DNA of 38,661 nucleotides from Deltaproteobacteria bacterium (lineage in GTDB: Bacteria; Desulfobacterota; Binatia; Binatales; Binataceae): positions 627 through 39,287 of the forward strand of contig PNBD01000102.1 of assembly GCA_003135855.1 (NCBI GenBank). Reading direction: 5' to 3'. The notes under the pieces were generated by a model, which saw nothing but the letters and a program-made list of their open reading frames with translations, ran no database searches and was not told where the DNA came from. The position numbers and the translations under genes were made by a program. Shown in pieces: positions 16,107 to 28,534 of this stretch; the first letter of the stretch is position 1; every line of letters starts with the position of its first letter.

Positions 16107-17538
16107 GGTCGAGACAATCGCGGCTGACATGTGCCGCCGTCACCTTTACCGCCTTGTTGCTCCTCGTCGGCGGCGTCGCGCGGGCGCAAACCGCAGCTTC
16201 ATCGCCGCCGCTCGAGCAATCGCTCAATCTCGCATGGGTGCTGGTCGCGGGCTTCCTCGTGATGTTCATGCAGCTCGGATTCGCAATGCTTGAGACCGGC
16301 TTCACCCGCTCCAAGAACGCGACCAACACGATGGCGATGAACCTGGTCATCTATCCAATCGGCATCGTCGGATTCTGGCTGACCGGCTACGCTTTCATGA
16401 TGGGCGGAGTGCCGCGCTGGCCGTCGGTGGGCGCCACCGCGATTGCGCATCGCGAGCTGTCGCTCACGATGGGTGGGCACTCGTACGGAATCCTGGGCCT
16501 CAGCAAGTTTGCGCTTCTGAGCGTCAGCCATGACCCTGGAAGTCTCGCGATGTTTCTGTTCTCGCTGGTCTTCATGGATACCGCGGCGACTATCCCGACC
16601 GGCGCGATGGCCGAGCGCTGGAAGTTCAATGCGTTTTTCGTTTACGCGCTGTTCATGTCGATGTTCCTCTACCCCTCTACGGAAACTGGGTCTGGGGCGG
16701 TGGCTGGCTTTCACAACTCGGCGTGAATCTCGGACTTGGCCATGGCCATCTCGATTTCGCGGGATCGACGGTGGTCCACATGACCGGCGGCGTGACCGCG
16801 CTGGCCGGCGCATACACGATCGGTCCGCGCATCGGAAAATTTCGGCGCGACGGCGCGATCGGCGCATTGCCGGGACACAATCTGCCGATGGCGGTGAGCG
16901 GCACCTTGATCCTCGCGTTCGGATGGTTCGGCTTCAACGCCGGCTCGACGCTCGCCGCTTCCGATCCGAGGATTGCGGTGATCGCGGTCAACACGATGCT
17001 CGCGTCCGCCGGGGGCGCGCTCTCCGCGCTGCTTTATTTGTGGCATCGATTCCACAAACCCGACATCGCGATGGCCTGTAATGGATTGCTCGGCGGACTG
17101 GTCGCGATCACCGGGTCATGCGCATTCGTGTCGCCGGCCGCGGCCCTGCTCATCGGTCTGCTCGCGGGCTTGCTGGTCGTGTGGGCGGTAGTCGGACTCG
17201 AGCGGCGCTTCAAAATCGACGATCCCGTCGGCGCAGTCGCGGTTCACGGCGTCTGCGGAATCTGGGGCGCGCTGGCGCTAGGAATCTTTGCCGATGGCAC
17301 TTACGGCGACGGCTGGAACAATGTCGCGGGCCCGGTCCGCGGCTTGCTCTACGGCGATGCGAGCCAGTTCTTCGCACAACTGATCGGCGTGACGGTCAAC
17401 CTCGTCGTGGTGTTCACGCTTGCGATGTTGTTCTTCAAGATCACCGAAACAACCATGGGCAATCGTGTGTTGGCGGACGTCGAGTGGACGGGGCTTGATG
17501 CGCTCGAAATGGGGAGCGACGCATATCCGCATTCGTGA
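16103..17538 (+). pseudogene. Ammonium transporter 3 (Amt family), frameshifted
   Basis: Two overlapping frames together make one complete Amt protein of about 478 residues. The first (16103-16726) has a signal peptide ending GGVARA and the core LAWVLVAGFLVMFMQLGFAMLE, and reads correctly to MFLYP. The second resumes with LYGNWVWGGGWLSQLGVNLG and carries the twin histidines (HLDFAGSTVVHMTGG and VAVHGVCGIWG) and the tail VEWTGLDALEMGSDAYP. The break is at the four-C run 16672-16675; one extra C restores the frame. This may be an assembly or homopolymer error, a true mutation, or a -1 slip at CCC. The start is set by the ATGA overlap with the kinase, although a longer frame extends to 16037. 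Confidence 0.85.
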
Positions 17539-17547
17539 GCTCGCGAT

Positions 17548-17608
17548 AGTCGCGGCGATCACGATGCTGGCGTTGACGGCGCTGCCAGGCCCGTCGGTAC
17601 TGGCTTAA
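17548..17608 (+). pseudogene. Signal-peptide-like fragment after amt3
   Basis: The frame IRIRELAIVAAITMLALTALPGPSVLA then stop has the charge, hydrophobic core and AXA-like end of an export signal, but terminates at once with no mature domain. It is probably the remnant of an envelope protein gene cut off where the defence genes joined. It could equally be chance, and no ribosome site is evident. Confidence 0.3.
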
Positions 17609-17659
17609 TTCGGGGCTGAGAGGCTGAATCGGAAAGTGCGAGCGTCATGGTTTGCGGGG

Positions 17660-18637
17660 TCAGGAGTCATCCCCACCGGACTCCTCGACACGGGATTCAA
17701 GCTGTTCCTTGGAAAGTTCATCAAGCTTTAGGCGGTAGAGCGTCAAGTTGACATGTTCGACGCCGATCTCGTGATCCAACAGCAACTGAGTCAGCTTGAG
17801 GCCATCAATTAAGGCTATCGAAACCTTGTGCGGGTCATTCGCTTCTTCAATTGCCTCGTCGGTAAATCGGCCTGATGTGACGAGCAGCCCTGCTTCGTGG
17901 GCACTCAGTGAGCCACGGATGTTCTGAACGATTGGACGACCCACCGTCTGCTGCCGCTTGACTTGGATACAAGTCTGCATATTGGCAACGCCGCCGGCAA
18001 CTAATATCGCCCTCACGTCGACGCCACCGTCACCGCTTTGTTTGGTGACATTGACGTTCTTGTAACCAAGCTTTAGGAGCAGTGCGCGAGCAAGCCATTC
18101 GAACGCGGTTGGATCCATCTGGGCAATGTAAAGGCGGACTCCTTCAGTCGTTTCATGCTTCGCACGCTTGATCGCAGTGTCGAGCGACTGTTGCGAGTCT
18201 TGGATCTGTGGACCTGTCGCCTTCTTCTCTGAAAACGGAACGAGACGGCCCTCAAGTACTCTCTCGAGTTCAGCTACTATCGCAGGATCCTGTATCACAA
18301 AATTAGTTCCCATCGCCCATTTGAAAGGGGGAAACTTGCTTAGAGTGGTGTTTTCTAGGGCTTCTGGACGAGTCAGCGGGGGCTCGATTTTGTGGTCAAA
18401 AGCAACGCCTACACAGTAGCGGCCGAAGGAACTGTTCTCCCGTTCGTACACGGGCAAACTGACATGACCAACCGCGAGCAGCCGAGCTTCCGGGCCAGTC
18501 TGCCAGAAGAAGACACGATCTCCTGGAGAGACAAGTTGTCGCCGCTGATTCATTGCCCAATCGTTGTCTCGGGCGCCTGCTTCGATAAAGGACGCCAGAT
18601 CGAACCGCTTGGGGTTACATTGAAAGAGCCAGTCCAT
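17660..18637 (-). CDS. EVE domain-Mrr endonuclease fusion (modification-dependent restriction enzyme)
   Basis: A 325-residue protein with two parts. Residues 1-135 are an EVE/PUA-like domain (MDWLFQCNPKRFDL, NDWAMNQRRQLVSPGDRVFFW, GPEARLLAVGHVS); such domains recognise modified cytosine in DNA. Residues 172-295 are an Mrr-type PD-(D/E)xK nuclease: Glu180 in PTAFEWLARALLLKLGY, Asp207 in GDGGVDV, and Q225-V-K227 in CIQVKR. It would cut DNA carrying modified bases, a type IV-like defence against phages with modified genomes. AGGAG just upstream sets the ATG at 18637; the frame continues upstream to 18823 but that part is not protein-like. It is a lone gene, without methylase, next to HigBA. GC content is lower than in surrounding genes, consistent with transfer. 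Confidence 0.85.
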   Translation of the reverse strand: MDWLFQCNPKRFDLASFIEAGARDNDWAMNQRRQLVSPGDRVFFWQTGPEARLLAVGHVSLPVYERENSSFGRYCVGVAFDHKIEPPLTRPEALENTTLSKFPPFKWAMGTNFVIQDPAIVAELERVLEGRLVPFSEKKATGPQIQDSQQSLDTAIKRAKHETTEGVRLYIAQMDPTAFEWLARALLLKLGYKNVNVTKQSGDGGVDVRAILVAGGVANMQTCIQVKRQQTVGRPIVQNIRGSLSAHEAGLLVTSGRFTDEAIEEANDPHKVSIALIDGLKLTQLLLDHEIGVEHVNLTLYRLKLDELSKEQLESRVEESGGDDS

Positions 18638-18836
18638 TGATGAGCTCCTTTTTTCGCTGCGTTTCAAACTAGCATCCGCGGGCAGGACGGTGCACCTTCC
18701 GCTCTCGTCGAAATAGGCAAAGAGAAACAAGATCGGAGCCGCCGATGGTCGTGCGAACGATGACAGACGGACAATCGACGAGCAGGAAGAGCATGCAGAA
18801 CTGCCATGAGGTAGCGGCCTCATTTGGGTCAGTCGT

Positions 18837-19136
18837 TCAGGCTGCGCGCTGCGCCTTGATCCGCGCTAAGGCTTTGGGCGTGAGATTCTTGCGCGCCATC
18901 TTGAGATCGTAGTGGGTCTGGAGATTCAGCCAGAACTCCGGACTGTTGCCGAAATACAAGCCGAGGCGCAGCGCCGTATCTGCAGTGATCCGACGGCGGT
19001 TGTGCACGATCTCAGCGATCCGGTTCGGAGAAATGCCGATTGCCTTCGCGAGCTGGTTTTGCGACAGGCCGTATTCGGCCAAGAATTCCTCCTTCAGCAC
19101 CTCGCCGGGGGTGACCGGTGCAAATTCATTCTTCAT
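18837..19136 (-). CDS. higA: HigA-type antitoxin (XRE/HTH DNA-binding)
   Basis: A 99-residue antitoxin of the HigA/VapI class. The helix-turn-helix spans about residues 24-60 (GLSQNQLAKAIGISPNRIAEI, then VHNRRRITADTALRLGLYFG), followed by the typical SPEFWLNLQTHYDLKMARK segment. It neutralises the HigB toxin encoded just upstream and represses the operon. The start at 19136 is set by AGGAG, part of which overlaps the toxin stop codon region; a longer frame extends to 19190 inside the toxin gene and is rejected. The gene gap to higB is 10 bp. The order toxin-first, antitoxin-second is the HigBA hallmark. Confidence 0.93.
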   Translation of the reverse strand: MKNEFAPVTPGEVLKEEFLAEYGLSQNQLAKAIGISPNRIAEIVHNRRRITADTALRLGLYFGNSPEFWLNLQTHYDLKMARKNLTPKALARIKAQRAA

Positions 19137-19146
19137 CGAAACTCTC

Positions 19147-19425
19147 CTAGTGGTAGTCAACGATTCTGACTCCTTGGGCGTCACCATCACGCCATTTGAA
19201 AATCACGCGCCACTGATCGTTCACTCTGATCGAGTGGAAATCCTTCAGGTCGCCCTTTAGCTTTTCGAGCCGATTCGAGGGCGGCACCATTAGGTCCTCC
19301 AGCCGACTTGCCGCGTTGATGGCCTCCAACTTGCGCTTCGCACGACGGGCCACGCCCTGGAACTGGCGCACGAAGCGATCAGCGAACAATGATTCGGTCT
19401 GCTGGTCACCGAACGAACGAATCAC
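19147..19425 (-). CDS. higB: HigB-type mRNA interferase toxin (RelE superfamily)
   Basis: A 92-residue RelE-superfamily toxin. Recognisable segments are MIRSFGDQQTESLF, LEAINAASRLEDLMVPPSNRLEKLKGDLKDFHSIRVNDQWRVIFKW and the end GVRIVDYH, which match HigB (residues RL-L-G-SIRVNDQWRVIF). Its known role is ribosome-dependent mRNA cleavage under stress. It starts at a GTG (19425). The predicted promoter puts the transcript start only a few bases before the GTG, so the message may be nearly leaderless. It forms an operon with higA. Confidence 0.92.
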   Translation of the reverse strand: MIRSFGDQQTESLFADRFVRQFQGVARRAKRKLEAINAASRLEDLMVPPSNRLEKLKGDLKDFHSIRVNDQWRVIFKWRDGDAQGVRIVDYH

Positions 19426-19434
19426 GATGTTGAA

Positions 19435-19462
19435 GATATACCGAATCCCGGTATGCGGTCAA
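19435..19462 (-). promoter_or_regulatory. higBA promoter with operator inverted repeat
   Basis: On the minus strand TTGACC (19462-19457) and TATATC (19440-19435) are 16 bp apart. The inverted repeat ATACCG-aatcc-CGGTAT (19438-19454) fills the spacer, the expected place for HigA or HigBA autorepression. Confidence 0.6.
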
Positions 19463-19590
19463 TCCGGCGGCGAACACACTAACCACTGATCGCCCAAGGA
19501 AACGCCTCGAACCCGGAGCGCTTGACCGTTCGAGTCGGGATTTGGGATAGCTCAGATTGCTGCATCCACAAATTCAGCGGGAGTTAAACC

Positions 19591-20397
19591 ATGCCTTATA
19601 GCGATATTCTTTACGACAAGCGCGACGCCGTCGCGACGATCACGATCAATCGCCCGCACGCGATGAATGCGGCGACCATCAAGACCTACGACGAACTGAT
19701 CGATGCGTTCCGCGACGCCAACGAAGATGATGCGATTCGCGTCGTCGTGCTGACCGGGGCCGGCCGCGCGTTTTGCGCCGGCGACGACGTCAAGGAAATT
19801 TTTCTGAACCCCGAGTTTCGCGATGCGCGCCCGTCCAAACGTAGCGAGGTCGAAGAATGGCGCGAGCATCGCCCGGTCGCGCTCGACATGTTGATCACGT
19901 ATCCGAAGCCGACCATCGCGTCGGTCAACGGCGCTGCGGTCGGCTATGGCTGCGACATCGCGCTGATGTGCGACATGCGGATCTGCTCCGACCAGGCGCG
20001 CTTCGGCGAAGTTTTTATTCGCCGTGGTCTCATCCCCGAGGCTGGCGGCTTGTTGATCCTGCCGCGACTGGTGGGCCTCGCGCGCGCGTACGAATTGATT
20101 CTGAGCGGCGACATTATCGACGCCGCCGAAGCCGAGCGCATCGGCATGGTTAATAAGGTTGTGCCGCACGCTCAACTCGCCGAGGCGACCGCGGCCTTCG
20201 CGAAAAAGATCTCATCGCAAGCGCCGCTTGCGCAACGCCTCGCGAAAGAAGCGCTGCGCGTCGGACTCAATTTGAACCTGCCGTATTTTTACGATTATCA
20301 GCGTCACGGACAGCATCTGATGCTGACCTCGCAGGATCATCTCGAAGGTGCGAGATCGTTCGTCGAGAAGCGCGCGGCGAATTTCAAGGGCGAATAG
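19591..20397 (+). CDS. Enoyl-CoA hydratase/isomerase (crotonase) family protein
   Basis: A 268-residue crotonase-fold protein that should bind an acyl-CoA thioester. Oxyanion-hole segments AFCAGDDVKE (60-69) and NGAAVGYG (113-120) are present. The two glutamates of classical enoyl-CoA hydratase (rat Glu144 and Glu164) align here with Asp122 (GYGCDIALMCD) and Phe142, so normal hydratase chemistry is doubtful. An acid is instead kept in LIPEAGG (Glu150), where PaaG-like isomerases carry Asp. An isomerase or other crotonase activity is therefore more likely. It stands alone between the divergent HigBA pair and a hairpin terminator; no beta-oxidation partners are adjacent. The ribosome site is weak. 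Confidence 0.9.
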   Translation: MPYSDILYDKRDAVATITINRPHAMNAATIKTYDELIDAFRDANEDDAIRVVVLTGAGRAFCAGDDVKEIFLNPEFRDARPSKRSEVEEWREHRPVALDMLITYPKPTIASVNGAAVGYGCDIALMCDMRICSDQARFGEVFIRRGLIPEAGGLLILPRLVGLARAYELILSGDIIDAAEAERIGMVNKVVPHAQLAEATAAFAKKISSQAPLAQRLAKEALRVGLNLNLPYFYDYQRHGQHLMLTSQDHLEGARSFVEKRAANFKGE

Positions 20398-20450
20398 GGC
20401 AGGCGCTCGGCTCGCTGGGTCGCATCAGAGCTATAACCGCAGACTCGTCG

Positions 20451-20478
20451 AGAAGGCGTCCAGAGATGGGCGCCTTCT
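20451..20478 (+). terminator. Hairpin terminator after the crotonase gene
   Basis: AGAAGGCGTCC pairs with GGGCGCCTTCT around a 6-nt loop, an 11-bp stem with one G-U pair. It lies 54 bp after the stop. The T-run after it is short (TTC), so termination strength is uncertain. Confidence 0.55.
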
Positions 20479-20494
20479 TCAGTCTGAGCACACT

Positions 20495-20509
20495 ATTTTA
20501 AGCTAAAAT
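20495..20509. promoter_or_regulatory. AT-rich 15-bp palindrome, candidate Lrp/AsnC operator
   Basis: ATTTTA-agc-TAAAAT is a perfect inverted repeat in a GC-rich background, the size and composition of Lrp-family sites. It lies about 100 bp upstream of the promoter of the Lrp-like gene. Confidence 0.45.
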
Positions 20510-20593
20510 GAGCATTTTGGCTGTTGCTTAATTGGTAGGCAGCCGCGAACCTTACTAAACGACCCTCCGAATGACATTTCCCCTTACAAACCC

Positions 20594-20622
20594 TTGACAT
20601 AAATACATTTACATCTTATGTT
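20594..20622 (+). promoter_or_regulatory. Promoter of the lrp-gltBD operon
   Basis: TTGACA (perfect -35, 20594-20599) and TATGTT (20617-20622) are 17 bp apart. An inverted repeat ACATAA...TTATGT (20597-20602 and 20616-20621) overlaps both boxes and could be a repressor site. The Lrp-like start codon follows 27 bp later. Confidence 0.7.
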
Positions 20623-20648
20623 CGGCGTCACCCTACGAGGATAGCCTT

Positions 20649-21208
20649 ATGAAATTCGGCGGCGATACCCCCGAGCTGGATGCTATTGACCTGCAGATTC
20701 TCAATGTTTTGCAGGAACACGGCCGAATCCCGCTGGTGAAGTTGGGCGAGCAAGTCGGGCTCTCCGCGCCTTCGGTCAACGAGCGCGTCAAGAAGCTCGA
20801 AGATTGCGGCATCATCACCGGCTATCACGCGTCGGTGGACGCGACTCGACTCGGCAAAGACGTCGCGGCGTTTATCGGCGTTTCGATCGCGCATCCGAAG
20901 ACTATCCCACTGTTCGAAGAAGCGGTCGCGATGCTCGAGGATGTCCTCGAGTGTCATCACGTCACCGGTCAGCACACCCTGGTGCTGAAAGTGAAAACCG
21001 ACAACACTTCGTCGCTTGAGCGGCTCATCAGTGCGATCCGCTCGATCGAGGGAGTGGCGCGGACGGAGACGATGGTGGTGCTTTCGACGCATACCGAGCG
21101 CGGGCTGATCGCGGTTCACGCTAACGACGATTCGCACGAGTCATCCAATGGCCGGCGACATCGCCATGGCGTTGCCAAGTCGGTGCTCCCCGATGCGCGA
21201 CGGGGTTC

Positions 21209-21212
<4 letters not shown>
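20649..21212 (+). CDS. Lrp/AsnC family transcriptional regulator
   Basis: A 187-residue Lrp/AsnC regulator. The winged helix spans residues 10-58 ([55 protein letters not shown]); about 70-150 is the RAM ligand domain ([28 protein letters not shown]). A Gly/Arg/His-rich tail of about 30 residues extends beyond the usual length and may exist only because the frame runs into gltB. Its TGA overlaps the gltB ATG (ATGA, 21209-21212), so it is translated with glutamate synthase. Lrp is a known activator of gltBDF in E. coli; here the regulator is built into the operon and probably senses an amino acid product. A GAGG site lies about eight bases before the ATG. Confidence 0.93.
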
Positions 21213-25768
<4,556 letters not shown>

Positions 25769-25815
25769 GCATGTATCCGCGGATATCGAACGGAACAGAA
25801 TCGGGGCGGGTTTAG

Positions 25816-27261
25816 ATGGGCAAGATCACGGGCTTCATGGAGATCAATCGGGAGACGCCGGCGCGGCGTCCCGTCAACGAACGCCTGAACGATTGGCGCG
25901 AGTTCGATCTTAAGATGCCCGAGGAAAAATTGCGTGCGCAAGGCGCGCGATGCATGGATTGCGGCATCCCCTTCTGCCACAAGGGTTGCCCGCTAGGCAA
26001 CATCATCCCCGATTGGAACGATCTGATTTATCGGGGCCGTTGGCGCGAAGCGATCGAGCGCCTGCATTCGACCAACAATTTTCCGGAATTCACCGGACGC
26101 ATCTGCCCTGCGCCGTGCGAAGAAGCCTGCGTCCTCAATATCAACAACGATCCCGTCACGATTAAGTTGATCGAAAAGAACATCATCGATCACGCTTGGG
26201 CCGAAGGATGGGTCGCACCGCAGCCCGCTGCGCGAAAGACTGGCAAGCGCGTGGCCGTCGTCGGCTCCGGACCGTCCGGACTCGCATGCGCACAGCAGCT
26301 CGCGCGCGCCGGTCATTCAGTGACGCTCTACGAACGCTCGGATCGAGTCGGCGGTCTGCTGACCTACGGCATACCGGATTTCAAACTCGAGAAGTGGATA
26401 GTCAATCGCCGCGTCGAGCAAATGGTCAGTGAAGGCGTCGAGATAGTCACTAATTGCCGCGTGGGCACGGACATACACGGCGATGAACTGCGCTCGAAGC
26501 ACGATGCGATCGTGCTCACAATGGGCGCGACCAATCCGCGCGACTTGCCGATTCCCGGGCGCGAGCTGAAAGGGATCCATTTCGCGATGGAATTCCTTCC
26601 GCAGCAGAACAAGCGCAATTTCGGCGACGCGCTCGATCCGGCCGCTGAGATCACTGCCAAGGGAAAACGCGTCGTTATTCTGGGCGGCGGCGACACCGGC
26701 TCGGACTGTCTCGGCACCTCGAATCGGCAAGGTGCAATCGTCGTGCACCAATTCGAGTTGCTGCCGATGCCGCCTGAGAAGCGCACCGAACAGATGCCGT
26801 GGCCCGACTGGCCGATGATTCTCCGGACCTCGAGTTCGCACGAAGAAGGCGTGCAGCGCGATTGGAGCGTCAATACCAGCAAATTCACCGGCGAGCGTGG
26901 CGTGGTGAAAAAGCTGCACGGCATCCGCCTCGATTGGAAAAACGAGAACGGGCGGATGGTCATGGAGCAGATTCCGGGCAGCGATTTCGAAATTGAATGC
27001 GACTTGGTGCTGCTCGCGCTCGGATTCCTCGGCCCCGAGCCCGACACCATCATTTCCCAATTGGCGCTCAAGCTCGACGCTCGCAGCAACGTGCAGTGCG
27101 AGAATTACATGTCGAGCGTGCCCGGAGTTTTTGCTGCCGGCGATACTCGTCGCGGACAATCGCTGGTGGTGTGGGCGATTTGGGAAGGGCGCGAGGCAGC
27201 GCGCGCAGTCGACGCGTATCTGATGGGCGAAACGTCCCTGCCTTCCAGTCCTGAACTATAA
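25816..27261 (+). CDS. gltD: Glutamate synthase small (beta) subunit
   Basis: A 481-residue flavoprotein that passes electrons from NADPH to GltB. The N-terminal 4Fe-4S ligands are Cys46, Cys49, Cys54 and Cys58 ([13 protein letters not shown]) and Cys97, Cys101 and Cys105 (CPAPCEEAC). The FAD-binding Rossmann motif is [17 protein letters not shown] and the NADPH-binding one [34 protein letters not shown] is the family's final FAD loop. Length and motif order are standard. It starts 47 bp after gltB and is surely in the same operon; the next gene, a GST, begins 41 bp downstream. Confidence 0.98.
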   Translation: MGKITGFMEINRETPARRPVNERLNDWREFDLKMPEEKLRAQGARCMDCGIPFCHKGCPLGNIIPDWNDLIYRGRWREAIERLHSTNNFPEFTGRICPAPCEEACVLNINNDPVTIKLIEKNIIDHAWAEGWVAPQPAARKTGKRVAVVGSGPSGLACAQQLARAGHSVTLYERSDRVGGLLTYGIPDFKLEKWIVNRRVEQMVSEGVEIVTNCRVGTDIHGDELRSKHDAIVLTMGATNPRDLPIPGRELKGIHFAMEFLPQQNKRNFGDALDPAAEITAKGKRVVILGGGDTGSDCLGTSNRQGAIVVHQFELLPMPPEKRTEQMPWPDWPMILRTSSSHEEGVQRDWSVNTSKFTGERGVVKKLHGIRLDWKNENGRMVMEQIPGSDFEIECDLVLLALGFLGPEPDTIISQLALKLDARSNVQCENYMSSVPGVFAAGDTRRGQSLVVWAIWEGREAARAVDAYLMGETSLPSSPEL

Positions 27262-27302
27262 TCGGCGCGGATCTGGCGCGAGAAAATTTAGCGGAGCTTG
27301 CG

Positions 27303-27908
27303 ATGCTGCGGCTGTATGACTATCTGCCGTCGGGAAATGGCTATAAGGTTCGCCTCCTGCTCACGCAACTAGGTATTCCGTTCGAGCGCATCGAACTGGA
27401 TATCCTCAAAGGCCTGACCCGAACGCCCGAGTTTCTCGCAAAATTTCCAAATGGCAGAATCCCGGCCGTCGAACTCGAAGATAGCAAGTTGCTATTCGAG
27501 TCGAATGCGATCATTACCTACTTCGCTGAAGGGACTCCCTTTCTGCCTGATGACAAGTACAATCGCGCCCAAGTGATGCAGTGGCTATTCTTCGAGCAGT
27601 ACAGTCACGAGCCTTACATCGCGAGCGTGCGATTTCTCGTCATGTATCCGCAGGTGAGTGACGACCGCCGCATGATCATCGACTTCATGCGTCGTCGCGG
27701 ACATGACGGGTTGGGAGTGATGGAAGGGCATCTCAAATCGCATGACTGGTTCGTCGGACAACATTACTCGATCGCTGACATTGCTCTTTATGCGTACACG
27801 AATGTGGCAGGCGACGGCGGATTCGATCTGTCGGCCTACCCATCGATCCGCGCGTGGCTCGAACGAGTAAAGTCGCAGCCGAAGCACATTCCGATCACGC
27901 AAGGATGA
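27303..27908 (+). CDS. Glutathione S-transferase family protein
   Basis: A 201-residue cytosolic GST. The thioredoxin-like N-terminal half has LYDYLPSGNGYKVRLLLTQLGIP, NGRIPAVELED (cis-Pro loop) and LFESNAIITYFAEGTPFLP, the glutathione-binding ES motif. The helical C-terminal half includes DWFVGQHYSIADIALYAYT, the N-capping box common to GSTs. It probably conjugates or reduces an electrophile; the substrate is unknown. It lies 41 bp after gltD and could be the last gene of that operon. It is convergent with the isomerase-like gene, 20 bp away. Confidence 0.92.
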   Translation: MLRLYDYLPSGNGYKVRLLLTQLGIPFERIELDILKGLTRTPEFLAKFPNGRIPAVELEDSKLLFESNAIITYFAEGTPFLPDDKYNRAQVMQWLFFEQYSHEPYIASVRFLVMYPQVSDDRRMIIDFMRRRGHDGLGVMEGHLKSHDWFVGQHYSIADIALYAYTNVAGDGGFDLSAYPSIRAWLERVKSQPKHIPITQG

Positions 27909-27928
27909 GACGCAATAGCTCGACGGAT

Positions 27929-28534
27929 TCAGCGGCGCAGGCCCATCTGGTCGAGCTTTCGAATTACCCAAGTCACGCGATCCTCGCCCCAGAACGGCTC
28001 GCCATCGACGATGAAGGTCGGTACGCCGAAGACCTTGTCGGCGTCGGCCTCGGCGAAGCACGCATCCAAATCGGTGCGCGCAGTCCTGTCCGCGTAGTTC
28101 AGGAAATCGGCCTCGTCGAGCCCAACCTCGGTCATGATTGCGGAGATCGCGCCGCGGCTTTCGACGTCGAGTTCCTGCTTCCAGAATCTCTCAAACACCC
28201 GATCCGAGTAATTGCGAAATTGTCCGTGCCGCTCCGCAAAGAGACCGCCGTAGAACGCGAGTCTCGCGCTGAAGATCTTTTTGGGCGGATAAATGATCAG
28301 ACCGCGTTCCTTCGCGATGCGTCGCGCGTCGATATACAGATAGCGCACCTTGCGGCGGTCGGCGTCGGCGCGATCGAGTGGGCCATACACTTTGCGGATA
28401 TTCACTCCATACGGGATGAAACGGACACGCACGCGATGCGATTGCTCGAGGTCGTACGCCGGTTGCATCGCGAGATAAGTGAAAGGACTCGTGTACGCGA
28501 AATATAGTTTGACTTCGTGGAGTTCGCCGCTCAT
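27929..28534 (-). CDS. 2-hydroxychromene-2-carboxylate isomerase-like protein (DsbA fold, GST kappa type)
   Basis: A 201-residue protein of the DsbA-like thioredoxin superfamily. It lacks a CxxC; the active-site position has LYFAYTSPFTYLA, with Ser16-Pro17, as in HCCA isomerases and kappa GSTs. The C-terminal segment KVFGVPTFIVDGEPFWGEDRVTWV is the family's cis-Pro loop and final strand. HCCA isomerase works in naphthalene degradation with glutathione as cofactor, and kappa relatives reduce peroxides, so the true substrate is open. Its ATG overlaps the end of glcF by four bases (28531-28534), so it belongs to the glc operon, an unusual partner. Confidence 0.9.
   Translation of the reverse strand: MSGELHEVKLYFAYTSPFTYLAMQPAYDLEQSHRVRVRFIPYGVNIRKVYGPLDRADADRRKVRYLYIDARRIAKERGLIIYPPKKIFSARLAFYGGLFAERHGQFRNYSDRVFERFWKQELDVESRGAISAIMTEVGLDEADFLNYADRTARTDLDACFAEADADKVFGVPTFIVDGEPFWGEDRVTWVIRKLDQMGLRR

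Noticed and set aside
18638-18823. Upstream extension of the EVE-Mrr frame
   Set aside because: It lies before a good AGGAG site and the EVE domain begins at the ATG at 18637.
20515-20560. A tRNA-like segment (TTAATTGGTAGGCAG resembles a D-loop)
   Set aside because: No matching acceptor stem, anticodon arm or T-loop could be found around it.
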